Assembly (NCBI RefSeq): GCF_024166365.1
Contig: NC_064820.1
Span: 84,024,001 to 84,088,000, forward strand
DNA: 64,000 nt
Direction of reading: 5' to 3'
DNA from: Elephas maximus indicus
Taxonomy: Eukaryota; Chordata; Mammalia; Proboscidea; Elephantidae
Positions 1 to 11,155 of this stretch are shown here, in pieces; position 1 is the stretch's first letter; the number at the start of each line of letters is the position of its first letter. The translations under genes and the position numbers were made by a program. The notes beneath the pieces are model-generated. The model was not told the origin of the DNA. It saw only the letters and a list, made by a program, of their open reading frames with translations, and made no database searches.

Positions 1-134
1 GATAGAGGCCCATTCCTTAACAAGTTTTACCTCATATTATGAATTTGGTAATTTTTATAACTGTTTTATAACATTGGAGTTCTATCATTCAAAATCTGTA
101 TTTGGACCAGTAGAAAAACTGAAACTTCTTTTAG

Positions 135-282
135 TATTTTGAGCATGCTGAAGAAGCTGTGTGGGCTGTGGAAGTCTTAAAGGAAGCCGGTAAACCCGTG
201 GCAGCTACCATGTGCATAGGCCCAGAGGGAGACATGCATGATGTAACACCCGGAGAATGTGCGGTTAAACTGGTAACGGCAG
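135..282 (+). CDS. BHMT2: BHMT2 coding exon 5
   Basis: 148 nt, phase 0 at the start. It opens with Tyr-Phe-Glu-His and ends on the first base of the Gly codon before ASIVG. Acceptor ttttag, donor gtaatt. Same length as BHMT exon 5; hand-counted identity to it is about 74%. Confidence 0.95.
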
Positions 283-3200
283 GTAATTTGGATTCATAAT
301 ATGTAATAAGCGGCTCGGTTGTTGTGCAGGAAACTCACCAAGTTTGCTTAGTATTTTGAGAGCAATTCGAAAATAGAAGTGTTAACTTGAATCAGTGATG
401 TTATCTGTAAAACTTGAGGGAGGAGAGGGGAATAGCTAATCCCTAAGGTACCTTCTGGAATCCCTGGGTGGTGCAAACAGTTAACATTCAGCCGATAACC
501 AAAAGATTAGTGGTTCCATCCCACCCAGAGGCACCTTGGAAGAAAGCCCTGGCAATCTACTTCCGAAAAATCAGCCACTGAAAACCCTGTGGAGCATAGT
601 TCTACTCTGACACTCATGGATGCAGTCACCATGAGGCAGAGTCAACTCCACCGCAACAAGTAAATTACCTTTAACTTCAAAAAAAAAGGACTGAACAAAC
701 AAGTAGGTAAATAAAATTGTAAAAGTTCTTTATTTCTTTGCTTAGGGGCTTCAATCGTTGGTGTGAACTGCCGATTTGGACCCAGAATCAGCTTGAAGAC
801 GATGAAGCTCATGAAGGAGGGTCTTCAGGCTGCAGGGTTGAAAGCACACCTGATGGTGCAGTCCCTGGGATTCCACACACCTGACTGTGGCAAAGGAGGG
901 TTTGTGGATCTCCCGGAATACCCCTTTGGTAAGCTTATGGAGAATTCTTGTGGTTTCCTGTTGTAACAAAATTGAAACAACCATAAGTTGTACAAGGAGC
1001 CCTGGAGGTGCAATGGTTAACCACTCGGCTGCTAACTGAAAGGTTAGTACTTTGAACCAACCAGCAGCTCTTCAGGAGAAAAGACCCTGTGATCTGCTCT
1101 GGTAAAGATAACAGCCCGAGAAACCCTATAGGGCAGTTCTACTCTGTCATATAGGGTTGCCATGAGTCAGAACTGCTGAACAGCACACAGTTGTGCTGTC
1201 TGACAGGATGAGTCTACATAAAACAAAAACACTTAATGTTAACCGAAAAGGAGTTATCTAAGGAGAACATAATCTGAAGTTTATAGTTTTTTAATTGAGG
1301 AAAAAAAAAAAGACCCATCAGAACATTTGTCCTTTGAAAACGAGGATGGTAACAGAAGTGCCATAACTATTATATTACAGGATTGGAGCCCAGAGTTGCA
1401 ACCAGATGGGATATTCAAAAGTATGCCAGGGAGGCCTATGACCTGGGTGTCAGGTACATTGGCGGTTGCTGTGGGTTTGAGCCCTACCACATCAGGGCAA
1501 TTGCAGAGGAGCTGGCCCCAGAAAGGGGATTTTTGCCACCAGCTTCTGAAAAACATGGCAACTGGGGATGTGGTTTGGACATGCACACCAAACCCTGGAT
1601 TAGAGCAAGGTAGGAATTTTTAAATTAACATTCTTACTGTTTTCCTTTAATCTCATTTTATTTATGGTTATAAAAGTTATGCATGTACATGGTAATAAAC
1701 AAACAGTATAGCAGTGTATAAAATGAAAAGTAAAAGTTGCCTCCTGACACCAGTCCCATTCCCAGAGCTATCCTGTTGTATCCTATTTGCCATTTGAGTG
1801 TTGAGGTCTTGTATCTCTATTTGTCATTTTATCAATTTTAAGCATTAATTATTGATGATCCCATATAAAAGCTAAGGAATTTAATTCACATAACCTTCCC
1901 CTGTTCCCCATTCTCCTTCTCCCAATTTTGATTTATTATACTTTTATTTCTTCAGTTGATCGTCTTTATAAGTTTAAATTACATATTTAGCCACCTTTTT
2001 CTTAAGCCATCAATATTAGACAGTATCTCTTGACTCCACTCTCTGTAAAATAAAAATTGACTCCCTTCTGCTTCTACTTCCCCCTCCTGTCCACCGCTTG
2101 GCTTCTTTAAGTTATACCATTATTTTTATATTGCCAAAGTTCATAACTAATATGTTCTTTTCTGTAACTATACGTCTTCCATACTTGGTCTGTAGATTGA
2201 TTCTAAAAACGCAGAGTCAGTAAATAACATTTACAATATTATTATATCTGTAATATTAAACACACAGGACTCCTGAAATGTAGTCGGAACTCAACCTTGT
2301 TTTTGTCTCCCTTTATCTTTTTAAACCTGTTCTATCCCTTCTTCTGCCTCTGTTTGAAAATACTGACGTCTCAGGACTTTTCTAGGTACTCTTAGATAAC
2401 AGAAAGTTCCATGATCACATTACTTTGCAAACATAGTCTCAGTTCATTTTTTAAAAGTGTTCAGTTCCATGTAAAATCAAAACTCAGAACATGTTTCGAA
2501 CTGAAAATTTTTCATGTTTTCCAGCAGAAGCCTTCAGCAGGCAGAAGGCCAGAGGAGACCTGTAGGGTTCTTCTCTCTTTCCTGGCCTTATGCTTTCAAC
2601 CTTCCCTCCCATCTTACTAACCATGGTTTTTGACCTCTTTGGAATCAAATTAAGGAGAAGATAGAAAAGGAGAATAAAATGAGTATTACTCGGCTCCACC
2701 CTAACAGGAAGACTGCATTCTCTGGCCCTGGAGATCTTCCTGAGCACTTTCATGGTTCCTCAGAAGATTCCACTGGGAACTTTGTTCTGTACCTCTCACA
2801 CCACAGGCACTGTGTTTTTTCCTGATTGCTGCTTCCCCCTCAGATATATCCTACTTTGGGGGTTGCATTGTCCTTCCCAGTGATTCTTTTAAAAATACCT
2901 CCAAGCTGGCTCTCTGTCTCCATCAGGCTCAAAACTGTCTACAATGCCTTTCACCCTTCCTTTATCTAGATCTGATCCCAATATAACAGCATCCTGTCTG
3001 CTCACAAGCAAAGTAGCCAGCCCATTGTTCTCTTGTGTTCCAGATTTTCCACTGTAGAGTCTGGTGAGTCATCTGACTGATTCTAGAGCACCTACTTTGA
3101 AATTTCTGCAGTGTGGCCTATCTTGCAGCTCACTTTGATACCTGTTATCTATAATATCTTGGTGCCTCCAATAAAACTTCCAATCTAACATCCTGTCACA

Positions 3201-5867
3201 TTATTGATTTTCTAAACATTATTCACTGCAGAACCAAGTGGTATGAAGGAAGCTATGGGGAAAGAGAAATAATCCTATTTTACAAAATTTGAGCCATTTG
3301 GAGGAAAATGTTTCAAGCATCAAGGTCAAATGAATTATATTACATCAGTTGCCCAGGTGCATACCATATTTTAATTTGCTTCATGCTTGGACTGTGACTC
3401 TCTTTATATAACATTTGGTTTTCTGGGAATGTCTAATTCTTTTTTCATTGGTAACAAGAGAATAAGAGGCCTTTACCTTCTCTTTCCAGTTTTCAAATTA
3501 TACTATTTCTTATAGTCAATCTACTTTATTATTGAAGATATTTTTCTTGGGGCCCCTGAACTACTGCTTTGTTTTGGATCATTGCTTTCTGGCCATACTG
3601 TACAGTTAGCATCCTGATGATTTTACATTGCACTTTTGGGTTCAGTCCACTGCTTCTCAGATTCCATATTCTGCTCTTTCTTGGCTTTTGTGTTAATTCA
3701 AATCATTTGTGGAGTATATGCCAAGACAGGATTAGACATACAAGAGATTTACTGGGGAAAACATCTGTGAGGGAAAATGGGGGGAAGGGAACCAAAGAAC
3801 GTACAGAAAGCCATCATACTGAGATGTAGATCTGAGCCTTGTGAAGGAGAGAAGAAAGGAAAGAGGGTTAGACAGAAGGAGCCTGCACAGTTCTAAGAAT
3901 GTTTTGACCAAGCTGATAGGAGATGAGAAGGTCTTTGAGCCAAAGTCAGATGCCAGAGGAGTCTTGCATATGAAGGCATGGGCCTACATTACTATCCCTA
4001 TCATCCTCTGTCATTGACTGGGAGCAGCCCAAGGGAAACATGGCCTCTGCAAGAATGTGTCAATTACACTTCCCAGAAAAAAATTTTTTTTTTTCCCAGA
4101 GCAGAGATCAAAGTGCCACAGATTTCTTATTTTGCTGGAGCACATAAAAAAACTCAAGTAAATTTTTCAGAAAGGATACATGTGACCTAAACTTTCTGAG
4201 TTCTTGTATGTTTGAAATTTGCTTTATTTTACCATCACACCTGATTGATATTCTGGCTGGATATAGAATTCTAGGTTCAAAAGTAGATTTCCTCAGAATT
4301 TTGACGTGCCTGTTCCATTTTCTTTTAAACTTTAGTGTTGTTAAGTACTCTGAAGCTAACCTGATTCAAGTTTCTTTGAGGGAGTTTTTCATTCTCTCTG
4401 AAAATTCTTGAGATCTTTCATGTATCCTTGCCATTCTGAAATTTCATGAGGACATGTCTAAGTGTGTGTGTGTGTGTGTGTGTTTAACTGATATAAGTTA
4501 GTGCTTGATAAGACTTTCAATCTTAAAACTTTAATCCTTTAATCTTTATCTTTGGAAAATGTTTCTGTTATTTCTTTGATTAAGGATTTTTCTTCTGTAT
4601 TCTCTTTTTCTGAGACATAGATAAGATGTTAGACTTTCTAGATCATTCCTCTCTGTCTCTTAATTTTTCTCCCATATTTTCCATTTCCTTGTCTTTTGTG
4701 GAATTCAGAAGTCTTCATTTTTGAGCTGAAACAGCTTTCTTATTGTAAATTTATTTCAATTGTAAAAGTAGGCAAGAAATCATTTAGCCAAACCTATCTT
4801 CTGGGAGATATGGATAGCTTTGATAGATACCATGCTTGTAAGAGAAAAAAAGTACTAAATATAAATATAATTAAAAGGTAAGGAAAACATACTTTGGTGA
4901 TGATTAAAATAGCTTAAATAAGTGAGATATAGCTTATTTTAACTATCAGCTTCTAGGGATCCTTAAAATACATTAACCATTATTTCTTAAAGATAAGACA
5001 TTATTCTGTAGACTTAAGCCAGGCACTCCTCAAACTCTGAACTTTCAAACCTACTGATGTTTGCAGAAATTTATGATTACACAGGAACTTGTATAAACTC
5101 CAGGTTTCTGACATTTTTATCATCTAAAAATATTGTTTTATTCCTTGTTTTGTAAGTAAAGGGTAAAAAACTATAAAAATATATTTAACACTAGGGTCTG
5201 CAACTAGGAACCTTTGTACTCTTCTTTCTTTGTTTCAAAATAAAGAATACTAAAGAAAGTAATTTATATTTTGTCTGTATGAGTCAGAATCCACTGAATG
5301 GCAGTGGGTTTTTTTGGTTGTGAGTTAATTTTTTTTTTCATATATTAAAAAACTTTGTCTTCATGAACTTGTCATTATGTTAAAATACTAAATGGAGTTA
5401 GAAGACCCTGCCAGAAATTTCAGAATGAATGTAATTCACACATACAAACACAAATGCAAAATTCAAGTACATTGTCTTTTTCTGTAAGGTGGCATAAAAC
5501 CTAATGATTGTTAGGAAGGATATAAATGTGAGAAAGGCCCCTGGCATTCATGTATATAGACACAGTTTTTTTAGCTGTATGTTGAAACTGAAGTTCCACT
5601 TTTCTTGATCATCCATCAGACTTAAGTGTATTTGGCAAATATGTATTTAAGACATGTTGGACTTAAAAATAGGTATTAATCTGTTAACTAGTAATATATG
5701 TATGTGTATATATACATAATATGTGTGTGTGTGTATATATATATATATATACACATACACACACACATTTTTTTTTTCAACCCAGGGCTAGAAGGGAACA
5801 TTGGGAAAATCTGCTGCCGGCTTCAGGCAGACCATTCTGTCCTTCGCTGTCAAAGCCAGATGCCTAA
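135..5867 (+). CDS. BHMT2: BHMT2, 3' part (coding exons 5-8; gene continues before base 1)
   Basis: S-methylmethionine-homocysteine S-methyltransferase, a cytosolic zinc enzyme that moves a methyl group to homocysteine to make methionine. Coding exons are 135-282, 746-928, 1381-1609 and 5786-5867: 642 nt, 213 residues plus TAA. That equals human BHMT2 from Tyr151 to the end (363 aa). The three zinc cysteines are present: one in GVNCRFG (exon 6) and the pair in IGGCCGFEP (exon 7). The short C-terminus, ending SLSKPDA, identifies BHMT2; BHMT runs about 44 residues further. The sequence GVNCRFGP and the stop position also fit BHMT2 rather than BHMT. Every acceptor is AG, every donor GT, and no exon carries a frameshift or internal stop. 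The first about 150 codons, the promoter and the start codon lie outside the window. BHMT follows about 28.7 kb downstream on the same strand, as in human. Exon 7 is unusually close to BHMT exon 7. Confidence 0.96.
283..745 (+). other. BHMT2 intron 5
   Basis: 463-bp intron almost half filled by a plus-strand AfroSINE (about 456-662). Ends in a T-rich tract and cttag. Nothing else recognised. Confidence 0.85.
456..662 (+). repeat. AfroSINE, old copy
   Basis: Begins 'ggaatccctgggtggtgcaaacagttaa', followed by a decayed tRNA-like B-box region. The middle ('gcaatctacttccgaaaaa', 'aaaccctgtggagcatagtt') and the tail (tctactctgacactcatgg, gagtcaactccaccgcaac) are the longer AfroSINE subtype. Heavily diverged. 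Confidence 0.85.
746..928 (+). CDS. BHMT2: BHMT2 coding exon 6
   Basis: 183 nt. Completes Gly, then [12 protein letters not shown], which carries the first zinc ligand (Cys208 in human BHMT2 numbering). Ends in the Gly codon of EYPFG. Acceptor gcttag, donor gtaagc. About 75% identical to BHMT exon 6 by hand count. Confidence 0.96.
929..1380 (+). other. BHMT2 intron 6
   Basis: 452-bp intron. A plus-strand AfroSINE fills 996-1190. The rest is AT-rich, ending tatattacag. Nothing else seen. Confidence 0.85.
996..1190 (+). repeat. AfroSINE
   Basis: Head 'ggagccctggaggtgcaatgg', B-box region 'tactttgaaccaacc', then 'gggcagttctactctgtca' and tail 'gggttgccatgagtcagaac'. Full-length apart from a degraded 3' end. 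Confidence 0.9.
1381..1609 (+). CDS. BHMT2: BHMT2 coding exon 7
   Basis: 229 nt. Encodes [15 protein letters not shown], then the zinc pair in [10 protein letters not shown] and the start of the dimerisation arm. Acceptor ttacag, donor gtagga. Only 14 differences from BHMT exon 7, against about one base in four in the flanking exons. Two substitutions are unusual: Asn and Cys replace the two Ser of the family motif HGSWGSG (here HGNWGCG). Confidence 0.97.
4462..4483. repeat. (GT)n microsatellite
   Basis: Eleven uninterrupted GT units in BHMT2 intron 7. Confidence 0.95.
5691..5768. repeat. TG/TA/CA dinucleotide tract, self-complementary
   Basis: Alternating purine-pyrimidine DNA: TG repeats, then about ten TA units, then CA repeats. 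The TG and CA arms (from 5722 and up to about 5767) can pair across the TA centre with one mismatch. It ends less than 20 bp before the BHMT2 exon 8 acceptor; only a T-run and 'caacccag' lie between. Confidence 0.9.
5786..5867 (+). CDS. BHMT2: BHMT2 coding exon 8 (C-terminus and stop)
   Basis: 82 coding nt. Encodes the end of RARRE, then [17 protein letters not shown] and SKPDA, then TAA at 5865-5867. Human BHMT2 ends in the same frame after SKPDF, so the short tail is the family's normal end, not a truncation. BHMT reads on at the equivalent point (TAA here, TGG there). Confidence 0.96.
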
Positions 5868-6840
5868 GGAGTGAAGAATGAAAATGCTGAAATGATAGAG
5901 CAGAAGGAAATCTCATTCAGATCCTATCTGGAACTCTTCCTCACCTTTGTCTTCAACACACCTGATATTTCCAGCGGCTGAACAACTAATGTGCTGCATT
6001 CCCACCAGCTCAATTCAACAAATACGTGTTGAACTGCTATGGTTCAGTACCATGGTGGATGCCAGAGGAGATGCAGAGATAAGTGAGCTAGGCCCCTCAC
6101 CCTCCAGGTACTTACCGTCCAGTAATGCTGTGATTCTTCTTTTTGGAGATAATCAAGAATAGCCCATCTTTTAGGGTGAATTTGACATTTTAAAATAACC
6201 AGAAGTCACTGAGAACCAAACCTAGTAAGTAATACAGGTTGATTAAGGCATGTGCTTGAGGAAAATAGACCAGAACTCTAAAGCAATGAGTCTGCTTTTT
6301 TCAAATGACTTGTATAATGGATCTAAAAACAATCCCCAGATAAAAGATGCAAAAAAACGTTTTGAGCAATGGCAGGATTATTGAACTATGTGTATAAACT
6401 TCCAAATTGATTACTTTGAAAGGTGATTTTTACTTAATAGTATTAGGTCCTAGGATTTTTTAAATGTGTCTTTATAATCACAACTAGCTAGATTATAAGA
6501 TATTTAAGGATAAGGACCATGTGATATGCTTCTTATATTTCTCCTTAAAGTATTTAGCATTGTACTGGAAATAATAATAGATAACTCAAGGAAATACTTA
6601 ATATTGATTGTTTATAATAAGTAAAAATAGAAAAACAATTTGAGAAAGAAACCCTTTTTCAAAGTCAGAGTTCAAATCTATCTTGGTCTAATATTTTCTT
6701 GACGTATGTTTATGTGATTTGCTATGAGTCTGTTTCTAATCTTGTTCTTAATGGTATACCAATTTGTGACGATAAAATTGGAATAGTTTACCTTTTATAA
6801 TGTTTGAGTATCTAAACTTTCATAGACCTTCTTTGGAATA
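5868..6840 (+). other. BHMT2 3' UTR and start of intergenic DNA
   Basis: No canonical AATAAA in the first 1.5 kb after the stop. ATTAAA variants occur at 6930-6935 and 7424-7429, so the transcript end cannot be fixed. An L2-like 3' fragment may lie around 6485-6600 (gctagattataagat...aaggaccat). Otherwise nothing recognised. Confidence 0.5.
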
Positions 6841-7107
6841 ACAGTAAGCAACATCTATCACCTATTACATATGTCTTAGGCTTTGTTCTAAGCACCTTAT
6901 GTATATCAACTGATACAATCTTCAGAGGGATTAAAAATGAGATAGTGTTTTTAACACAGTATTTTACAGATGAGAAAACTGAGGCGCAGTAAGATTAACT
7001 AACTTTCTTTGGGTCATACAATTCATAAACGGTAAAATTGAGACTTGAACCCATGTGGTCTGGCTCTGGAATCCATGTTCTCAACCACTCCACTGCACTG
7101 CCTCTAT
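6841..7107 (+). repeat. MIR SINE, near full length
   Basis: Shows the MIR order: 'acagtaagcaacat', 'ttctaagcaccttatgtat', 'ttttacagatgagaaaactg', 'acttgaacccatgtggtctgg', ending 'ccactgcactgcctc'. An old mammalian-wide element. Confidence 0.88.
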
Positions 7108-7112
7108 CATGC

Positions 7113-7321
7113 ACCTAACTTGGTGGCACAACAGTTCAGCACTCAGCTGCTAACCAAAAGGTTGGTGGGTTGAAACCAACCAGCAGCTCTATGGGAGAAA
7201 GACCTGGTAATCTGCTCATGTAAAGTTTACAGCCTAGAAAACCCTATGAGGCAGTTCTTCTCTATCACCTGGGGTCACTATGAGTCAAAATTGACTGGAT
7301 GGCACCTAATGACAACAACAT
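7113..7321 (+). repeat. AfroSINE
   Basis: Immediately follows the MIR. Head 'ttggtggcacaacagttcag', 'aaccaaaaggttggtggg', and an RTE-like tail 'ggcacctaatgacaacaaca'. Confidence 0.9.
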
Positions 7322-7794
7322 CTGAATTTCTCTGCTGCCATGTTTAAGATATTTTATCAATTTTATGTAATAAGAATCAACCCTGGCATGCTTGTTTCTT
7401 GTAATGTTGACAACCTAGAATTCATTAAATGTTGTCACTTTACCCATAATACACAACTCCAACTATCCTGCTGGAAATCAGGTAGTGACTCATTTACTGT
7501 CATCTCAAGGTTATTGGGGCCTTTAAGGATAACTAGCCCAAACTGCTGATTAAATACCTGAGTATCTTTGTCAGCATCCCCAACCACGGCCATCCAACTT
7601 CTATTTGAACTTTTCAGTAATAAGTAACTCGCTACTTCACAAGATTTTTTATTCCTTTTTCAGATAAATCTCATCCTTGGAGAGTTATCCCATATATTAG
7701 CCAGAAATCCACTTGTGGACAACGTCCACCTGCTATTCAATATTAGACTCTAAGCTTCCATAGCTTCCTCATTTCCTGCAACCAAAAGGCATAG
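7322..7794. other. Intergenic, nothing recognised
   Basis: About 470 bp of unique-looking DNA with only short frames. No gene or clear repeat seen. Confidence 0.6.
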
Positions 7795-7975
7795 ACTGTG
7801 CCATACACCAGCCATGTAACACTGGACAGCTTCTTTTCTGTCTTAATTTTCTCATCTGAAAAATGAGGATAACAATAGTACCATCTTCAGTGGGGTGCAA
7901 TGAGAATTAAATGAGATAACAAAGTACTTAGGGACAGTGCCTGACATATAGTAAACACTCATTACATATTATGTT
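7795..7975 (+). repeat. MIR SINE fragment
   Basis: 'ttaattttctcatctgaaaa', 'atgaggataacaatagtacc', 'gagaattaaatgagataac' and 'gtgcctgacatatagtaaac' are the MIR 3' half. Confidence 0.85.
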
Positions 7976-8095
7976 TTACAGTATAATCATGTGATTTGGC
8001 TTCCAGTCCTGTTCATGGTGACCCTTTTCTGGGCATACTCCAGTACCAAAGATGGGAGTGGTCTGATTGCTCAAAAAATGCTTGCTTCGCTTTAG

Positions 8096-8190
8096 ACATT
8101 GAAAACCCTGTGGAGCATAGTTCTACTCTGACACACATGGGGTCACCATGAGTCCAAGGTGACTCAACAGCAACTGTTGGTTTTTTTTGT
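8096..8190 (+). repeat. AfroSINE, 5'-truncated
   Basis: Only the 3' half is present: 'aaaaccctgtggagcatagt', 'tctactctgacacacatggg', 'gtgactcaacagcaactg', ending in a T-rich tail. Confidence 0.85.
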
Positions 8191-9102
8191 TTGTTTTGGT
8201 AAATTCAGAAAGGGCAGTACGTAGCATTGTGAGAAGAGCAAGAGCTGAGAGGTTGCAGAGTAACCATCGGGAAGGGCAGCTGCCCTCTACTCCGAATCTC
8301 TTCCCTTGGGTCTACACCAACACAAATTAACACCTTGGTCAACTTTCATACAGTTTAGAAGTAGTGCAACAAATAAGAATGAATTACATGTGGTAGGCGG
8401 TAAGGAAGTGTTTTTTTTAAATCTAGGCCAATAAAAAATTAAAATCAGTTGAGGTCCATATGAACAAAGGGCAACTCATTTAGCCTTCTAGAAAGACTAA
8501 AATTATTCATCAGCTTTTCAGATTGACAATTGTGATATATGCAAAGAATAATTGAAATAAATTCTTTTCAGAATTTGTTAATCATAGGAGTGACATGGGT
8601 TGAAAGATGTGAATAGAAAAAATGCATTTGAAGAAGCTATGCAGACTTAGAGCAACCATTAGAAGATGAAACAGGCCATAAAGATGGGCTTCAGCAATAA
8701 TGTAAGTTATCCCCACTTGATAAAAATAGTGCACAACACCTGAAAACTGTGCTCAAGAAAATATTTAATAACATCGTATGTATTGCTTTGCTTCAGTTAC
8801 TTATAATCTGAGCACTACTGATAGAGTAAAAGCCATCCAAGATTTGTTAAACACATATGTTTTATTTTGGGTATAATAAGTATAATTTCCTGGAATAGCA
8901 TGTTGATGAGACTGAGGTTAATAAATCTTCTGAGAGATAAGCTGATAGACCAATAAATGCTAAGTAAATCTTTCAAAGATAGATATTCTACACTGAGGGA
9001 CTCCAAATTTTATGCAATGATTGCAACAGATTTTAAATAATAAGAACAACTTTGGAGAGATGTATTTCAAACTAAGTAGCTCTGACTCCAATTTAATTAT
9101 TA
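8191..9102. other. Intergenic, nothing recognised
   Basis: About 900 bp of AT-rich DNA without a recognisable gene or repeat. The 63-codon frame at 8815-9006 (-) resembles nothing I know. Confidence 0.6.
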
Positions 9103-9262
9103 AAAACAAAAACAAACCAAACTCATTGCCATCAAGTCAATTCCAACTCATAGCAATCCTATAGGACAAAGTACAGCTGCCCCATAGAGTTTCCTGGTAA
9201 ATTCGAACTGTTGACATTTTGGTTAGCAGCTGAGCTCTTAACACTGCGCCACTAGGGCTCCA
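9103..9262 (-). repeat. AfroSINE
   Basis: Reads in reverse as A-rich end, 'ctcattgccatcaagtcaat', 'gccccatagagtttcc', 'ttggttagcagctgagctct' and 'gcgccactagggctcc'. Confidence 0.9.
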
Positions 9263-9344
9263 CCAATTTAATAATTTGATAATTGTACTCCCAAAATAAA
9301 GTCAAGAAGGGATGCTCAGTATATCACATTATTTACCTTGTTCT

Positions 9345-9658
9345 TGCAATACCAGATGTGCCCCCTCAAAGTATGTATTGAATTCCCAAGTAGAGTGGGT
9401 ACTAGATCTAATCACTTCTGAGTTATAAATGGACACAGAGACACACACAGGAAAGACAGAAGCCATGTAAGGATTGTCTACATGTCAAGGAATGCCAAGG
9501 AACAAAAGTAACCTGGGGCTACCAACAAGGAAGGAACTGACAGGGCCAAGACCCTGATTGCACTTTTAGCCTCCAGAATGGTGAGAAAATAAATTTCTGT
9601 TCTTTAAAGCCACCTGCTTGTGGTATTTGTATTACAGCAGCTCTAGGTAATAGAGACA
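9345..9658 (+). repeat. MaLR-type solo LTR, partial
   Basis: 'tgtgccccctcaaagtatgt', 'gcctccagaatggtgagaaa' with the polyadenylation motif AATAAA in 'aaaataaatttctgttc', 'gccacctgcttgtggtattt' and the end 'ctaggtaatagagaca' match ERVL-MaLR LTRs (MLT1/MST style). An old endogenous element without coding sequence. Confidence 0.75.
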
Positions 9659-10489
9659 CTTAGATATAATTTTTAAAAACTGGAAAGGCAAAGACAAAAT
9701 TACCATTTTCCATGGATGAAATGGTTACATAACTAGAAATCTCAAGAAGATCATCTGGAAAGTTATTACAGACAATAGGAGAATTCAGTAAAGTGAGTGC
9801 TTTTCCATATACATTTAACAACAATTTTGAAAATGTAATGGAAAAAGAGACCCATCTTAAATTATCAGCAAAATGACTATGTATCTAGGAATAAACAAGA
9901 AATATGCAAGAGCTACTGAAGGAAAATTTGGGATACTACTGTAAGTCTTGAACAAGGCTTGAATAAATGTGGTCTTAAACTCAGTATTTTAAGATGTCAG
10001 GTGGCTGTGAACTGGTTAATTTAATATCTCATTGAAAAACGCCATCATGATTCAAAGGAAATAGGCAAATTCTTAAGTTCATATGGAAAAAACAAACTGT
10101 AAGAGGTGTGAGAACATTAGAAAAGAGGTGTCGTGAGGAAGGCCTTGCCGGATAATCACTCTGTGTAACATAGCTAGAGTAACTAAAACCACAGGGAGAG
10201 ATCAGTGAACAGAATAGATTCTAAATGCATGTGAGAATAAATCTATGATAATAAGGGCATTTCAGGTCAGTGAGGAGAAGCTGGATTGTACGGTAACGAT
10301 AGACAATTGTCCAACTCTCTGGAAAGAAAAAGCCGAATCTCTTATAACAGAGCAAGTTTCAGGTTAATCACACTTTTAAACATGAATCCATAAAAGAAAA
10401 GAGTGATAAGTTTTACCATATAAAATATTTTAATGTATGTACAGAAAACAACATATTCTAGCAAAGTCAATCTAGAAAAATGTGTAACA

Positions 10490-11155
10490 GGGGTGTCAGT
10501 AACCACTATTCCAGTAAGGGGGTCTTGAGCTGTTTTAGTTCAACACTCTCCACCCCCATACAGATATTGTGAGGGGGGCTCACCTCTGTGATTGGACTCC
10601 ACTTCACCCCATTTTCTTGGACTTACAGGTGTTATGAGAGGGGGCTATCCTCACAGAGTAATCAGCTGGAGATGAAGCAAAGCCATAGAGTCAGCCCTGG
10701 CACCATCATCATCCCTGAGTGACGGTCGCTATTTCAGGTCTAGGATGTGATTCTGTGCACCCAGTGCCCCAGGAAGCACAGGGCATCTAGTGTAGGTGAT
10801 ACAAGGTGCCGGTCTGTAGAGGCTGCAGGCACTGACACAGAGCTCAGGCAGCTTCTGAGCATTCAAACATTGCCCCTTGCGGTGGTACCTACCAGGTCAG
10901 TTTGACTCTTCTCAGACAGCAAATTCTCTTCCTTTTTCGACGACTTCCTGGGATCAACTCTCAGCTCCTGCAGCCTCCACACACATTTTACTGCCTCCTT
11001 CTTTACCTCTCCCAATGTTACAATTTTTTAACATTTTCTGAAAAACACGCTTTTCCTCTTACACGCCTTATAACCAAGACATTAGACCAAAAGCAGTGGA
11101 AAAACAAGACACTCTTTCCTTGAGGGCACCAGTATTGGAGATGGAGAAAATACTT
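10490..11155. other. Unidentified segment inside the LINE remnant
   Basis: About 660 bp, more GC-rich than its flanks ('gaggggggctcacctctg', 'gagagggggctatcctcac'). It has the look of an LTR-type insertion, but I could not place it in a family or find clean ends. The frame at 10902-11123 (+) has no recognisable domain. Confidence 0.4.

Larger units (their letters stand above)
1610..5785 (+). other. BHMT2 intron 7
   Basis: 4.2 kb, AT-rich. It holds a (GT)n tract at 4462-4483 and a TG/TA/CA tract against the 3' splice site (5691-5768). The ORFs in it are short and unlike any family I know. I see no AfroSINE, L1 or exon here; a few stretches (2760-3080) could be very old repeats. Confidence 0.75.

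Noticed and set aside
1327-1623. 98-codon plus-strand frame over BHMT2 exon 7
   Set aside because: Wrong frame. The BHMT2 frame (LEPRVATRW...) is the one matching the family and both splice sites.
135-5867. BHMT2 as a pseudogene
   Set aside because: All four visible exons are open, splice sites are GT-AG, zinc cysteines are intact and the stop is at the family position. The missing 5' exons are only outside the window.
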